Shown: piece after piece, positions 23,085 to 35,405 of the stretch
Numbering within the stretch: position 1 is the first letter of the stretch
Layout: each line of letters starts with the position of its first letter
Assembly: GCA_010279815.1 (NCBI GenBank)
Contig: QEOQ01000204.1
Coordinates: 89,768 to 153,767 of the forward strand
DNA from: Brachionus plicatilis
Lineage: Eukaryota > Rotifera > Eurotatoria > Ploima > Brachionidae
Direction of reading: 5' to 3'
DNA length: 64,000 nucleotides
The notes under the pieces: generated by a model
Told to the model about the DNA's origin: nothing
The model's database searches: none
The model's input: only the letters and a program-made list of their open reading frames with translations
Program-made: the position numbers and the translations under genes

Positions 23085-23990
23085 ACAGGTGTAGAATAAA
23101 AAATGACACAAAATTAATTTTATCATGAAAATTTTTTTATTCAACAAAGGCTTTAAATTTTTTTTTAATTATTACTGAACTCTCCTTTTTTAATATAAAA
23201 ATAGTATCAGTAAAGGTATTGAACTCCATGACGACGCATGATATCGAACCTAAAGCAAATAGTCTTGGCATGGTCTTGTACAACTTTTGGGTCTATATTG
23301 CTCAGGCAAGTGAGAATTTTGTTTTCGAGTTGCTTAAGATTTTTGGCCTTCCAATCACCCTTATAAACTTTAGCTTTCAAATTTCCCCAAAAATCTTCGA
23401 TTAGTCGTGCTTTTGGTACTTTTTCTGGATTCACTTCTTTGGCAACATACCATATATTTTTATATAACATATAACTGTACCATATTTGCATAATGAGATG
23501 ATGCTAAGTCGGGCCAAAATACATAATGATAATATTCTTTAATTATTGGTTCAAGTCGTTTCTTAATACACTCTCCAAGGTGACCCGATTTATGAATGAA
23601 ATAGGCTCTAAGTTTAGCAACCATTAGTTTCGTCGCAATTTTAGCAGGTCTACCACTTCCTTTTTTTCTATTGAAAGTTTTATCTTTTTCTATAACATCT
23701 AGCCAACGATAAGCAGAACGTTTTTTGTATCCAAGACCAGTGAATCGCCTTACAACTTTAGCTTTTGGCAAATTTTGTACAACTTTGTAAAAAGTTGTAA
23801 AAATCTTTTTTGATAGTTTTGTACATTTTCTACTGACAACTTATCGAAGATTTAACTTAATGATATAATTTTTATTTATTTTAAAGCAAGGATCAGTCTG
23901 ATTTTAAATTTTGAAAAAATTGGGAAAGGTCTTGTCCACTCTTATAGCAAATAAACTAAACTATTGTGCCATTTTTTATTCTACACCCGT
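23085..23990 (-). mobile_element. Tc1/mariner-type transposon, internally deleted, 906 bp
   Basis: Terminal inverted repeats of about 30 bp begin ACAGGTGTAGAATAAAAAAT on the left and ACGGGTGTAGAATAAAAAAT on the right. TA flanks both ends (23083-23084 and 23991-23992). The interior carries two overlapping minus-strand pieces of a DDE transposase (23460-23771 and 23207-23491). An internal deletion and a frameshift make the copy non-autonomous. Confidence 0.9.
23207..23771 (-). pseudogene. Broken Tc1/mariner DDE transposase
   Basis: The first piece (23771-23460) has a helix-turn-helix region ending in the linker GSGRPAKI. It then jumps straight to KRLEPIIKEYYHYVFWPDLA, the strand carrying the second catalytic Asp (WPDLASSHYA). 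The segment with the first catalytic Asp is missing. After a frameshift near 23470-23490, the second piece holds PKARLIEDFWGNLKAKVYKG, which includes the third catalytic acidic residue. The gene cannot encode a complete enzyme. The order and motifs match Tc1/mariner transposases that cut and paste at TA sites. Confidence 0.85.
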
Positions 23991-23992
23991 TA

Positions 23993-24583
23993 TTTAAAGA
24001 TAGGCTAAATATGTAACTACTCTAAAGTTAAATGAATAAAGTTAGATATTATCAAAACAACACCAAATTTAATTAGAACCAATTTATTGCTTACCCGTCT
24101 ATTAATGCATTATTTATTCTACTTTTCTAAGGATATTCTTATCTTATCTTAATTCTGTTTTTTTTGTTGTTACTTCAATTTTGATTTAGTCAAACATCAT
24201 CCAAAGTTTTGTGTCCCAAGTGTCCAAAATGGTGGAGGCAATAACATAAATTGAAAATTTTAAAATATATATTTGATTTTATGAAAAATTTTTTAATTTC
24301 ACAAAATTTATCAATAATGCAACAAAATTTTAGAATAGACAACTTGTCTAAACTTGTTTGTAAAATAATGATTATTTTAGTTTTTAATGTAAATTAAAAT
24401 TAACGAAAAATTCATTCAAAAATTCAATAAAAAAATACATTTTTAAAACTACTTTTATTTTATATTTTAAGCAAATTCGGTGAAAAAAAAGTAGACAACA
24501 TTTCTATGATCATTGTAAATATTTAACTTATAGACTGAATAGAGTCACTCTAAAATATGGTTATACTTGAATAATTTTGCTTA
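23993..24583. other. AT-rich 3' flank of the DUF229 gene
   Basis: No feature is recognised beyond what may be the 3' UTR of the minus-strand gene that ends at 24584. Confidence 0.4.
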
Positions 24584-27500
24584 TTAGACTATTTTTTTAT
24601 GATATTCATAGCAATAACAATAATTTTTAAGATGATATTTTTGGATACAAATCGAACTCAAGCCATATGTATTTACTCGAATTATTTCACCATAAATTTT
24701 GAACCCGTCAGACGACATAATACTAGTAGATGGCTCCAAAATGATTGTGCCATCAAAAACCGCATCATTAGGCGAAGTCTGAAAAATAATACTATATCTG
24801 TCTTTTTTGGAGCCATATATTTGCGCGTCCAAAATTTTTGACAATTTTAACTTCATACAAATATCTTGGTAATCTTTTAAAAGCACATTGTTGATATGGT
24901 CAACCATAAATTTTGCTGCCTTGAGTATCTGTGGATCGGATAGATCTACATCAATTGATAATTCACATGCACATAAATATTCAGGTATATGCGCCTGCTT
25001 GCAATTCCGATTAGGTAATTTTGTAAAAAGGCTATGTCCTTTTTGGTTTTGTTTTCTTTTTTCCAAATCTTCTAGATATGCACTTGTCTTGAAATCAGTA
25101 GATATATCCTTCTGGTCTAAGAGTACATGTGTCAAAGTTTCATAAATGTCCCACCATGTAGTCAATTCTATAAATAAAAATTAAATTCAATTTTTTTTTC
25201 AAATTTAGAATTAAATTACTTTTGGTGTTTTGACTGAGAGTTTCTTTTAAGTTTGGCTTTTCTCTCATTATTTTTTTGGGAAAAAGCATACTGAACATGG
25301 GCAATTTTTCCTCTATTTTACCGATGAAATTTTTACGTATGGCATGAAGTCTATGTCCATGGTCACCCATAAAAATAAACAGTGTATTTTCGCGGAATTT
25401 ATCTGTAAATAAATACTTGAATAAATCTAAAATATCGTTATCGATCCAAAAAAGTCGTTCTAAATAGTCATGACTCATTTCGTTTATTTTGACTAGACCG
25501 AATCTTGGTAAATTACTTATATTGTTTAATTTTTCAAAATCTAAATTAAATTTTTCCAGAGACTTTATCCATTCAATAGAGATTTCGTGCAGAAGTTTGT
25601 TATAGTAGCATGGTTTTGAATTAGAGTTCAATGAGGTCGGCGGATAAGAGGAGCTGGCATATAATGATAACCAGAACGAGCGCAGATAATAATCAGTCGG
25701 ATTTTTTCTGAAGCCAAATTTCAAATTGTTAAAGGTGCATTCTTTCCATTCTTCGGAAAAATACGTGAGATACATTCTTTAAAATAGAAATTAAAATTAA
25801 TAATTATTTTTTTGGAGTAAATCTCAGATTTTGCAATTTTAGATTAAAGCAGTAAATTTACTTTAAATTTAGAAAAAAATTTTTTTTTCAAAAAAAACTA
25901 AAGAAAATTGTTATTTTTTTTAAGTTAATTTTTCTATCAAAAAAGCGGAATATAAAATTTTTATCAATTTCTTCAAATGACTTAAAAAACAGAACATCAT
26001 TGCATTAATAAGATCAAGTCTAATTACGTCAAAAGTAGAAAGGTTAACAAATTATAGCAAATGAATTCTTGTTAAGTGAGATTTTAAATCTTTACCTTTA
26101 GTGCAATAACCACAAAAAATAATATTCAAGCATTGAAATTTAATTTAAAATTCAAAAATTAATTTTTTTTCGAAACTAACTATAAAATGTATTGTTTTTG
26201 CTTATTGTTTTTTAATTACCTATTTACTTGTTACTATTTCAGTATGATTAACTGTTTGAAAAATGTAAAAGATCCTCTATTTTTTTGATATTTTTTTAAC
26301 AAACTTTATACATTTTATAAAGAATTTAATAATTTTGTTGAATGAATATTAAAATATGGAATAAATTGGTTAAATTATTAATTAGGAAAAATTTAAATAA
26401 TTTTACATTTTTAAATTTTCATTTATTCATATTTTTTAATATTTTTTATTTAATTTTTCATAATTAAATAATTCTTAAATTATTTTGTTTTTGTAAGAAT
26501 CATAATAAATTGAAAAAAAGATAAACCGCAATTAAAATTTTTTTAATAATTTTTCTTTCTTTTTTATTTTTTTATTTTTAAAAATTTTCATATAATTAAA
26601 AATGAAACCATATTATCAAAATTGTGATTCACTTTTGTAAGATCCTTTTTGAAATATTGTATTTAATTTTTTAATACCACTTATGCGTCAATGCTGCCAA
26701 AAAGTATGAAATATATAGATCTAGGATTTCTGATTCAATATTTCAAAATATTAAAAAATTGAATCGGTAAAATAGAAACTAATAAATGAAAGCAGGTAGA
26801 GATTATATTTCAACTGCTGAAATTAGACGCAATAGTCATTGCATCATTAGACAGCTTACTTGACTAGAAGCTAAAAAAAATTGACGGACTGGCCTCAATT
26901 TTTGGGACGTGACTAAATTTTTTGGCTCATTTTTTTTTGTAAATTATAAAAGTTTACATTATTTATAACCTCGTCCTCCATTATTTGACAATAAGTAGAC
27001 TTTTAAAAATAAATTTTTTTTTTTTTTTTTAAATTAACTATTTTTTTTCATTTATAATTAGATAGATTTTCAAGTAAATATCCAAATTAATATTGCCCAT
27101 CAGCAAAAGAGCTTGACCCATTTTTGAATTAAACTATAGTTAAAACTTGTTAAAGGCTGACTACTTAAGGATCATTACCGAATTTAATGCTAAAAGCATG
27201 TTGTGTTTTTATGTTTGAATTAATTTTTCATTCTATTTTCATTCATTCTAAATTCATTTCAATTTAAAATTTTAGTAATGACGACTTTTCAGTTTAATTT
27301 TTTAGCTTAACTAAACAAATTTTGTTACTTTTTTGAGTAATCGCGTAATGTTCAATTGAAAAATCAAAAAATCCTTAAAAATGATTGAGTCTATTAAATC
27401 TTTAAAGATCTAAAAAAGCTTAATTCAACTTTTTGGATTAACTAAAAAATTTTAAATTTGAAAAAAAATTAAATTTAGTTTAAAAATTCAATATTTCGCG

Positions 27501-28623
27501 TTTTAAGTATATCCTTAATTTCCTAAAATTATCATTACTAATCAAAATTAATTTATCTTTTTGTGAAAAAAGTTTATATTAATGACTGTTCAAGGACTAA
27601 AATTTGCCTAATTTAAAAACAAATTTTTCTTCCATATTTTATTGATTGTTTAATTATTTTCAGTTAAAAAAAAATTTATTTCGCTTTTTTTCTTATGCTT
27701 ATTCTCATTTTTGTTAAAAAGTTGAATTGATATTTTAAATATTTAAAAAAAGTAAAAAATTACTTTGAGCTGAAATTTTTCCACAAGAATGGTACGTCAT
27801 CAAATGGCACGGGGATTTCAAGCTTTGATTTCTTTTTTTCTGTTAAATTCTTTTTAAAGACAACGCCGGGATCAAGATTAGTCAACATTGGTACTAAATT
27901 TTGGAATGTATTTTCACCAACAATATGATGCTTCTCAAAGAGGAAAAAATTTTCAAGCGTTTTTAGATATTCTAAAGTTTTTGGCAAAGCTCTTTTCATG
28001 CTAGACAATGAGACAGCGTCTAGAACAAATATCATGACATTAACTTTGGAACTTCCGTCTAACGATTTTTCTGGTAAATTTTTGTAGAAATCATGTATAG
28101 CTCTTGGCTGAATTAAGGAATGAACATATTCGTATGCGACTTGGTCGCCTTTTAGACATCTAACTTTAAAAAAATCATCTATAACTACCAAAGGACTTTC
28201 AAATTGTCTAAATGTTCCCAGTGCAAAGCTATCTCTTTCGACTGTATCTCTCACAACAGCGGCGTATTCACATTGTGTTATTGACCCACCATAATAATTA
28301 GTATTTACTGTTTGATTTATATAAAGCTTTCTGTCAGCTATGTAAGTAAGAGGTTCATGCTTTATACATTTATCGTATCGAGGAATTTTTGCAAAAAGAT
28401 TCTTTATTCTAGGATCCCATTCGTTTAGTTTATTAATTTTGCATTCATACTCTTGAATTGGTGGCGAATATGGTTGGTCTGAAACCCGGGTATAATTATG
28501 CCTGGCTCTAAAGTCTTTGAAAACAAATACGGAATAAAAAAAAGCAACTGTCAATATTGGATAAATTATTTTTGACTTCTTTAAATAGCGAAAAAAAAAA
28601 AAAGGATATTTTAGAAGTGCCAT
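24584..28623 (-). CDS. DUF229-family (alkaline-phosphatase-superfamily) membrane protein, three exons
   Basis: Exons are 27764-28623, 25220-25776 and 24584-25167; introns are 1987 and 52 bp, both GT-AG. The joined frame is 2001 nt, 666 residues, ATG to TAA. A short basic N-terminus and a hydrophobic anchor (about 17-35) suggest a type II or signal-anchored luminal protein. NVMIFVLDAVSLSSM (195-209), with Asp and Ser in the place of a metal ligand and nucleophile, and GDHGHR (424-429) mark the sulfatase/phosphatase-like fold of DUF229. Other family motifs are GENTFQNLVPMLT and NPTDYYLRSFW. The C-terminal third has conserved cysteines (EYLCACELS). DUF229 proteins are widespread in invertebrates and, to my knowledge, have no established reaction, so I assign none. 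Exon 2 was placed by reading phase and motif order. Confidence 0.9.
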
Positions 28624-30925
28624 GATTTTAAAATTCGTAAATTTTTTTACTCTATCATTATCTAAATAAAATATTATATATTATTTTCTTTTTATTACTT
28701 TTTTGTATATTTAATTAAATTTTTTAAATTTATTAGAGGTAAGATATTTTAATTTAAGAAAAATTATTTTAAAAACAAAAACATAATTTTGAAAAATAAA
28801 TCTTAATTAAAATTTTTTTATGAAAAAAACTCACAAAACACGATAAATTGTGACGTGTTTTCATTTAGTTAAATTAGATAGTATCCACGGTTACGTTCTG
28901 AAAAATCTAAATTTCTGATTTAGTGAGAGCAAATTTAAAAGAAATTTTTATCACCTTAAAACTGGATTCTTTTTATTCAAAACCCTTTGATATGAAGATA
29001 CTTAGAATTTTTTTCGACAAATATTTAATTATGGCTTAGTATTTGAATAGAATTTTTTTATCTACATAACTAAACAATACTAATCATTTAATTCAAAATA
29101 TTTTGATTGTTTAGAGGATTTAGAAAATTTTCATAAAAATTTAAGATTTTTTTAATTCATGCAAGAAAATTTTCAAAATCAATAAATTTATGAAATAATT
29201 CTTAAATAAATCTTTTTGCGTGATATTGTTTAATTAAAATAAAAATATATTTAACAAAAAAATCAAGCCGTATTCGTTTCAAATTTACTTTATTATTGAA
29301 AAGAAATAGAAAAGTTTTTAATTCTTTTCAAAAAAAAAATTTGTGACCTCTAAATTCATAATTTCAAATCATTCTAATGGAAAAAATTAGGTTCGGATTA
29401 AAGGCTTTTAACGTAATCTGAAATTTTTCATAATTTCTTTATTTTTTTTTTGTAATACATAAAAACTGAAACGTTCCATTAAAATATTTGACTTTTTTGA
29501 AAAAAGTATCACTTTTTGTATTTTTTTAATTATATTAAACAAAACTTTTTCACTCAATTTATATTTTAATCGTTGAAGTCTTTAACAAGCTATTAAAAAT
29601 AATTAATTGGATTTTAAGACATATTTAATTGACTTAAAATATCACCCTTTATCACACTTTAGTTATCTTTTGGTTTATCGTATTTTTTTTCGTCTCATTA
29701 ATTAGAAATCATTTTAATTAATGCTCATGAAGATATAAAGTGTTCTAAAGAAATCGAATAACTGAATAAAAATTACAAAAAACAATTGCTCCAATGTAAA
29801 CAAATTTTTTGATTTTTAATATTTTTTATTTTGGAAAAATAAGTTTTTTGAAATACACCAGATGCCATGAATGATTTGAAAAATGTCTTATATAATATTG
29901 TTGATATTTTTATTTTGAATTTTTTTATACTAAGATATTCTAAAATGAAATTATGTAACTCAAGATTTTTTAAAAAAATTCTTCAAAAATCCGAATTTTT
30001 TTCACAATATTGGTTTTTGATACTAAAAATTTCTAAATGATAAATTATTTTTTTTGTAGTTGAAAAATTAAAAAAATATCTAATAGAAAAATATGCGCTA
30101 AAAGCATAATGAAACAAAATTAAAGAAATATTTTTTTGATATTATAAACACAATTAGATCGATAATGGTTCATTCTGGTTAAGAAAGACAAAAATTTTAA
30201 ATCCTTTAGTCAAAAATAAATTTTTTTAAGCTATACCTTAAAAATAATAAAAATTAGTGGCTATTTTATTGCTCTTCATACCATTTAAAATATTACTGAA
30301 TTCATTAACAAGAAAAAAGAGAGGTAGTCAAAAAAGTCTTTAAAATTTCTATAAAACGAAGATTTTTTTTAATACTCTTTTTATCTATCTATAAAGACTT
30401 AAAACTTATTTATTTTGAATCGATTAATAAATAAAATTTCTATATTTCTTTTATTTTTAGCTTAATAAGTATTAGATAGGAGATGATCCCGGTTAATTTG
30501 GAATGATCATTATTCTCCCTTTAAGCCTTGTGTTGAGTAGATTTGATAAAAATAAAATAAAAGTAAACACAAATTTGATCAGTTACAAGACAGATTCAAT
30601 TTTGATTATGGAACATTTTGTGTGTTTAAAAGTTAATAAATATTAGGATAAAAATTGTGTATTCTGAAAAGTTTTGGGTGCACGTTGATAACTGTAAATG
30701 CCTTAAATGTCATGTTTTACTAAACTGAATGAGTAAATTTAAGTTAATCCATGAAGCCTTTATGTATCGTCTTTTTATTATAATAAATCACAAAGTAAAA
30801 TTTAAGTCATGATAAAAGGAATTCTAAAGCTAGGCTTAATTTATCTAATGTTCTGACAAAATGATGATTAAAAGAGGTTCATTAATATATTAACTTGAGA
30901 TAAGATTAGAGCGAAGCAAAAAGAA
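28624..30925. other. AT-rich intergenic region, nothing recognised
   Basis: This is the 5' flank of the DUF229 gene. No exons, RNA genes or transposon ends are recognised in about 2.3 kb. Confidence 0.5.
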
Positions 30926-31121
30926 ATTATTATTTTAATAATAATAAATAAATTGTCCCTTTCTATCCTTGTTGATAATGGAAAGGCGCTCATTTCCTTT
31001 TCCAATGGCTTTTTGAGTGATAGCTCCCATCTTACACAGAGGTTGCTGCATCGAGTTGATCTTCTAGGCCACAATCATTACCCTGTAGAAATTAGTGCCC
31101 CTTTTTTATGACGAAGAAATG
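30926..31121 (-). mobile_element. SINE copy (5'-truncated)
   Basis: On the minus strand this copy has the family body: GGGGCACTAATTTCTACAGG, then ACTCGATGCAGCAACCTCTG, then GAGCGCC...CCATTATC...GATAGAAAG, ending in an (ATT)n-type tail. The tRNA-like head seen in the 61.5-kb copy is missing. A 68-codon reading frame over it is incidental. Confidence 0.7.
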
Positions 31122-33541
31122 GATTAAGAAGTGGAAAATTTTAAAATGAGTAAATTCTTGAAAAAAAATTATTTAATTATTAAAATAATTAAAAAAAAAT
31201 AAATGATATTAATTCTTTTACCGAATTGAATATTTAGTTTTAAATTCAAAAAGAACTTTAATTATTCAGGTGGTAATTTTTTTTGGAATTAAAAAATATC
31301 TGTCTATTATCTGTTTTTTTCGGTATTAAAACGATCACGTTTGTAATAAAAAAAATAAACATTAAATGGAAAATAAAAGATAAAAAATGCTTCTTAATGA
31401 CTTTTAAATGGTGCTGTTTCATACATCTCTCGGGTAATATACGTATATGATAAACTAAGAAAACTTTTATTTTAAAGGTTAAAAAAATTAACTATGGGTT
31501 CTTGAAATTTTTTAGTTTTTGAAATCAGTGTATGGCTGTTTTTTCAACTTTTTGAGTAGAGCTATTATTATTCAATTCCTAAAACGTCTTGATATAAAAA
31601 TATGTTCTAGAAAAAAAAAGAATCTTGTAAAAATTTCCTATATTTACAAAGTAGAATTAAGTTACACTTTAACCGAAAACATACATTTTTTTTAGTTTTT
31701 GTTTTCTATAGGGATGATTGATCCTTAAGATCAACTTTTTTACTAAAAATCAGAAATTGAACGGGTTATTTTTTAACTTTTTTTAAACATTAATCAGTCC
31801 AACGAAAAAGTCAAAATGCAACTCAATTTCCTAAAAAAATCATTGAAATTTAATTTTTAACTCTTAATTTGGTGAATTATTAGAATCTGTAGATTCTCTT
31901 GTGGTCTAGCATTTAATTTTTCAGAAAAGTTCTGTGAATATTGTATTGAGCAAAAACAAAAATGTAAATTCTGCAAAATTCTGCAAAATTTATCAATTGA
32001 TTCAAATCTTTATTGCCTAAATTTAGGAAGCATTGAAAATGAGAAATTAAGAATTAAAAACTCTCTTTGTACTTTTTGTACTTTATCAGAATTTTATTTT
32101 ATTCTGATCCTTTTTGTCCTTTCTTTACTTTTTGATTATTAAAATAAAGATATTAACTGATTAATTTTTATTAAGTACAGAAAGTATGAAAATGAACAGG
32201 AAAAAATTATTAAAAGTTACTTTTAAGCACAATAATTGCAAAAATTTCGCTCTGGCCGAAGGCCACCAATTCGAAACGATCGCAAAAGCCCATTTATTTT
32301 AGGCTTTGCTTAGACACCTATTTAAATCACATTTTCTTCTATTACTCCTATTTCTAAATTTTTTTTTTTTTATTGAAAAGAGCATATTTATATTTGTGAT
32401 ACATTTTTAAAAATTAGGGCTATAATCTAACGTCATTATGATATAAAATATTCAATCTCAAATTCCTACACAAAAAATCAAAGGAGGGATGTTGAGACAA
32501 TTGTGTGAGGAATATTTTACTTCAGTTGGATTTCCTTTCTCATAAGTAAGCACCATTGTTCCGTCATGTATGATCTAAATGAAATTTCATATAACTAACA
32601 TTAAAATCACACATTTCTGATGAACTAACGCAATTTAACCACAACTTCTTTTTAAAGTAATTTATGTGGTCTTAAAGGTAAAAATTAATTTTAGCTTTTA
32701 AATGGCTTGAAGATACAATTATAATGCTTTTGGTTTTATTTGCTACGTAAATATTGTATTTATATATTTAAATTTTTTTTCTTAAGGGACTTAACTTTTT
32801 GCCATTGTAATAATGATGAAATAGCATTAATGCAATTTTAAAAAATTTCAAAAATTTATTTGTTGTTGTCTAGATTTGAAAGAAAGTTTTAATGTTTTAG
32901 TTTGCATGATCATTTTATTTTGATTAATTAATGATTTCAAGCTTTAATAAAATTTTAAAAAACATTTTCACTTATTCTTGGAATTTTCTAGGCTATTCAA
33001 AAATTTTTCATATAATTCAAAATTTGAAGATTTAAATTTACCGAAAGATCTTGAAAAAAAGATGTTTTCTATAAAGTTGTCTAAATTTTGAAGTTTTTTA
33101 AAAGTTTAATCGAAGTTAGCTAGGTTCTCTTAATTTTGTACATTAATAAGAATTTAGTAAATAATAAAAACAATCGTTAATAGAAATTAAATTTAAATTT
33201 ATAATAAAGAAAATATATTGAAAATAATTTAGACACCTGTGCGTAACAGGATTTATTATAAATATTAGTTATATTTTTAACATATTTTCTAATAGGTAAT
33301 ATGATGAGTATTCAAATAAGCTTTAAAATAATATTTTAAGATACTTCAAAAAAATTAGCCAAAAATATGGTGTAAAAAACAGCGTATCAGGTTTTATTGA
33401 AAATTATAAATCAAATCAGAATTTATAATCTTAATCAATGCATCAAGTTTTATTGAAATATACAAAAAATAAAAACTAAAAATTCATTTAAAAACAATTT
33501 TTCTAGTTTATTCAAAATCAGAATTTTTATTAATTAAAATA
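31122..33541. other. AT-rich intergenic region, nothing recognised
   Basis: No exon or transposon end is recognised in about 2.4 kb before the nested element. Confidence 0.5.
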
Positions 33542-33614
33542 CCGTTAACTCGTGTTAACGACTCTAAGAATAAAACCCAAATCCAACCTTTTTTCTTTTA
33601 AAGCTAATTACATA

Positions 33615-34188
33615 AGGTTCCAGAAATTCAAAACTTAAGTGCTACCTAAATTTCTAATTTTTGACTTCAAATTCGTAAACTATGTCCTTTGAAACCCAAA
33701 AATTCATTTTTTGTGATATAAGGGAAATATCTATTATGATCATCCTTCTTGAAAGAAAACTTCACAATCCGATTCCTCTGTTTCAGACTCTGATAAAAAT
33801 AAAGATTCTTGATAATTATTATTATTATCAGGTTCAACATCAACTTCCATTTTATCATCATTTTCATAATCAATATTTTTTTTTTACAAAATACTCCAAG
33901 GTTACTAGTACGGGAACGGATAAATTTAGACTTTGGTGGTATAATAATAATATTTAATGGGATTGGTTTCAATATTTAGTTAAAATATTCAAAAAATTGT
34001 TAAAATAATTAAAAAATTCAAAATTTGAATCAAATCACATGATTTTGATACTTCATTTAAATAAAATAAAAGATAAATTCAAAAAAGTAATAGGAGTAAA
34101 TTTTAGGATTTTAAAGGACGTAGTTTACGAATTTAAAGTCAAAAATTAGAAATTTAGATAGCACTTAAGTTTTGAATTTCTGGAACCT
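33615..34188 (-). mobile_element. Inner Tc1-like MITE, 574 bp, nested in the outer element
   Basis: Terminal repeats of about 85 bp begin AGGTTCCAGAAATTCAAAAC on both ends and are flanked by TA. They resemble the ends of the foldback at 20029-21417. On the minus strand, about 33950-33740 reads as coding-like sequence: IIIPPKSKFIRSRTSNLG, a frame change, then an acidic run with EPDNNNNYQESLFLSESETE and a stop. I take this to be transposase N-terminal debris. Confidence 0.75.
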
Positions 34189-34367
34189 TAAATTTTTTTT
34201 TTAATTTTTGTGACTTAAACTTAAAACTGTGACTTATAAACAAGTCTGATTAAGAACTAGCTAAACAATTTGTGTTGATTTTTTCTTAAATATTTAATCA
34301 ACATATTTGTGACACTTAAGTAAATAAATAAAGATAATTAAAACTGAAAAATAATTGCTACGTTTTG

Positions 34368-34436
34368 TACGGTACGTTTGGTATGGTCAGTACGCTTGAT
34401 ACGGTACAGTTGGTACGATACGCTTGGTACGACGCC
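34368..34436. repeat. GC-rich degenerate tandem repeat of GGTACG units
   Basis: Units of roughly 18-20 bp with TACGGTACGTTTGGTA-like cores repeat three to four times, in sharp contrast to the AT-rich surroundings. The repeat lies in the outer element beside its right arm. Confidence 0.6.
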
Positions 34437-34774
34437 GCTTTTGGTTCGGTACGGCATCGATGATGGCACGGTTTTAGGTCGCGACCATTAGGGCCGTGTC
34501 GTTTCAAACGAAGTAACGACTGTAGAAACTATGTAATTAACTCTAAAAGAAAAAAGGTTAGATTTGAGCTTTACTCTTAGAGTCGTTAACATGAGTTTAC
34601 GGTAATTAATTTATTCAAAATATTTGATTTTACTTTATTTTTTTAAAAAAATGAACCTAAATAATTAGCCTTTGGTAAGTCATTTGGATTGACTTTAAAA
34701 TCTCTTTAAGTGAAAAAAACAAAAAAAATTTAAATTCAAATTTTTCAATCAAAACACAAACATCGAATTAGATG

Positions 34775-34930
34775 GTAGTTTCGATTGCGTAATAAAGGCG
34801 GTGTAGATAATCAACTCGATGCAGTAACCTCTGTGCCAGGTCGGAGCCGTTGCTCAAAAAGATCCTTGAAAAGGAGATGAGCGCCTTCCCATTATCCGCT
34901 AGGATAGAAATAGACATATTATAATGATAA
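34775..34930 (+). mobile_element. SINE copy (5'-truncated)
   Basis: The family body is clear: AACTCGATGCAGTAACCTCT, GGAGCCGTTGCTCAAAAAGA, GAGATGAGCGCC, CCATTATCCGCTAGGATAG, ending GACATATTATAATG. The hAT MITE starts directly after it; the MITE's left target duplication (34926-34933) overlaps the SINE tail, so the MITE inserted into or beside the SINE. Confidence 0.8.
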
Positions 34931-34933
34931 AAA

Positions 34934-35397
34934 CAGACTTGTTTAAAAGTCAGGAAAAAAAAGTCTTAACAAGTCAAAAACAAGTCAAAGTGTGACTTGG
35001 ATTTGAAAATATATTTTTTAAAAATTAAAAGTCTTAAATTTTTTTATATTTTGATTTTTTATATATTTTTTAATATTTTTTATCTTGTTTAATTTATTTC
35101 TAAAATTTTTTTAAGCACAAATATTTTTGTTTTTTATTAATAAATTCACTTAAAGAATATCACAATTATGTGAATTATTTAAAAAATCATGTTTCAATAT
35201 TTACATTGAAAAAGAAATTTAAACAAATATTTTTATTTTTCCAGGATAAAAAAAATCAATACTTATAATTTTTTTATTTATTTTAATTCTATTCCTAAAA
35301 TAAGTAAAAATTCTGACTTCTTTTTTTTAAATTTTTGTAACAAGTCAAAGTCCTGACTTGCACTTGACTTGTGACTTGTGACTTTTATACAAATCTC
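34934..35397. mobile_element. hAT-type MITE, 464 bp, with 8-bp target duplication
   Basis: Left end CAGACTTGTTTAAAAGTC; right end is the complement of GAGATTTGTATAAAAGTC. The duplication GATAAAAA lies at 34926-34933 and 35398-35405. Inside are blocks of AAGTCAAAG/CTTTGACTT repeats near both ends and no coding sequence. Confidence 0.85.
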
Positions 35398-35405
35398 GAT
35401 AAAAA

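Larger units (their letters stand above)
33542..34602. mobile_element. Outer Tc1-like element, 1061 bp, hosting a second element
   Basis: About 62-bp terminal repeats match at roughly 55 positions; both contain GTTAACGACTCTAAGA and AACCTTTTTTCTTTTA. TA flanks the ends (33540-33541 and 34603-34604). Inside are a second TA-flanked element (33615-34188) and a GC-rich tandem repeat (34368-34436). No transposase of its own is recognisable. Confidence 0.75.

Noticed and set aside
30868..31074. 68-codon minus-strand frame
   Set aside because: It lies over a SINE copy, and the same sequence in the other copies is not open.
33682..33957. 91-codon plus-strand frame in the nested element
   Set aside because: It is the complement of the more protein-like acidic minus-strand sequence and starts within a transposon terminal repeat.
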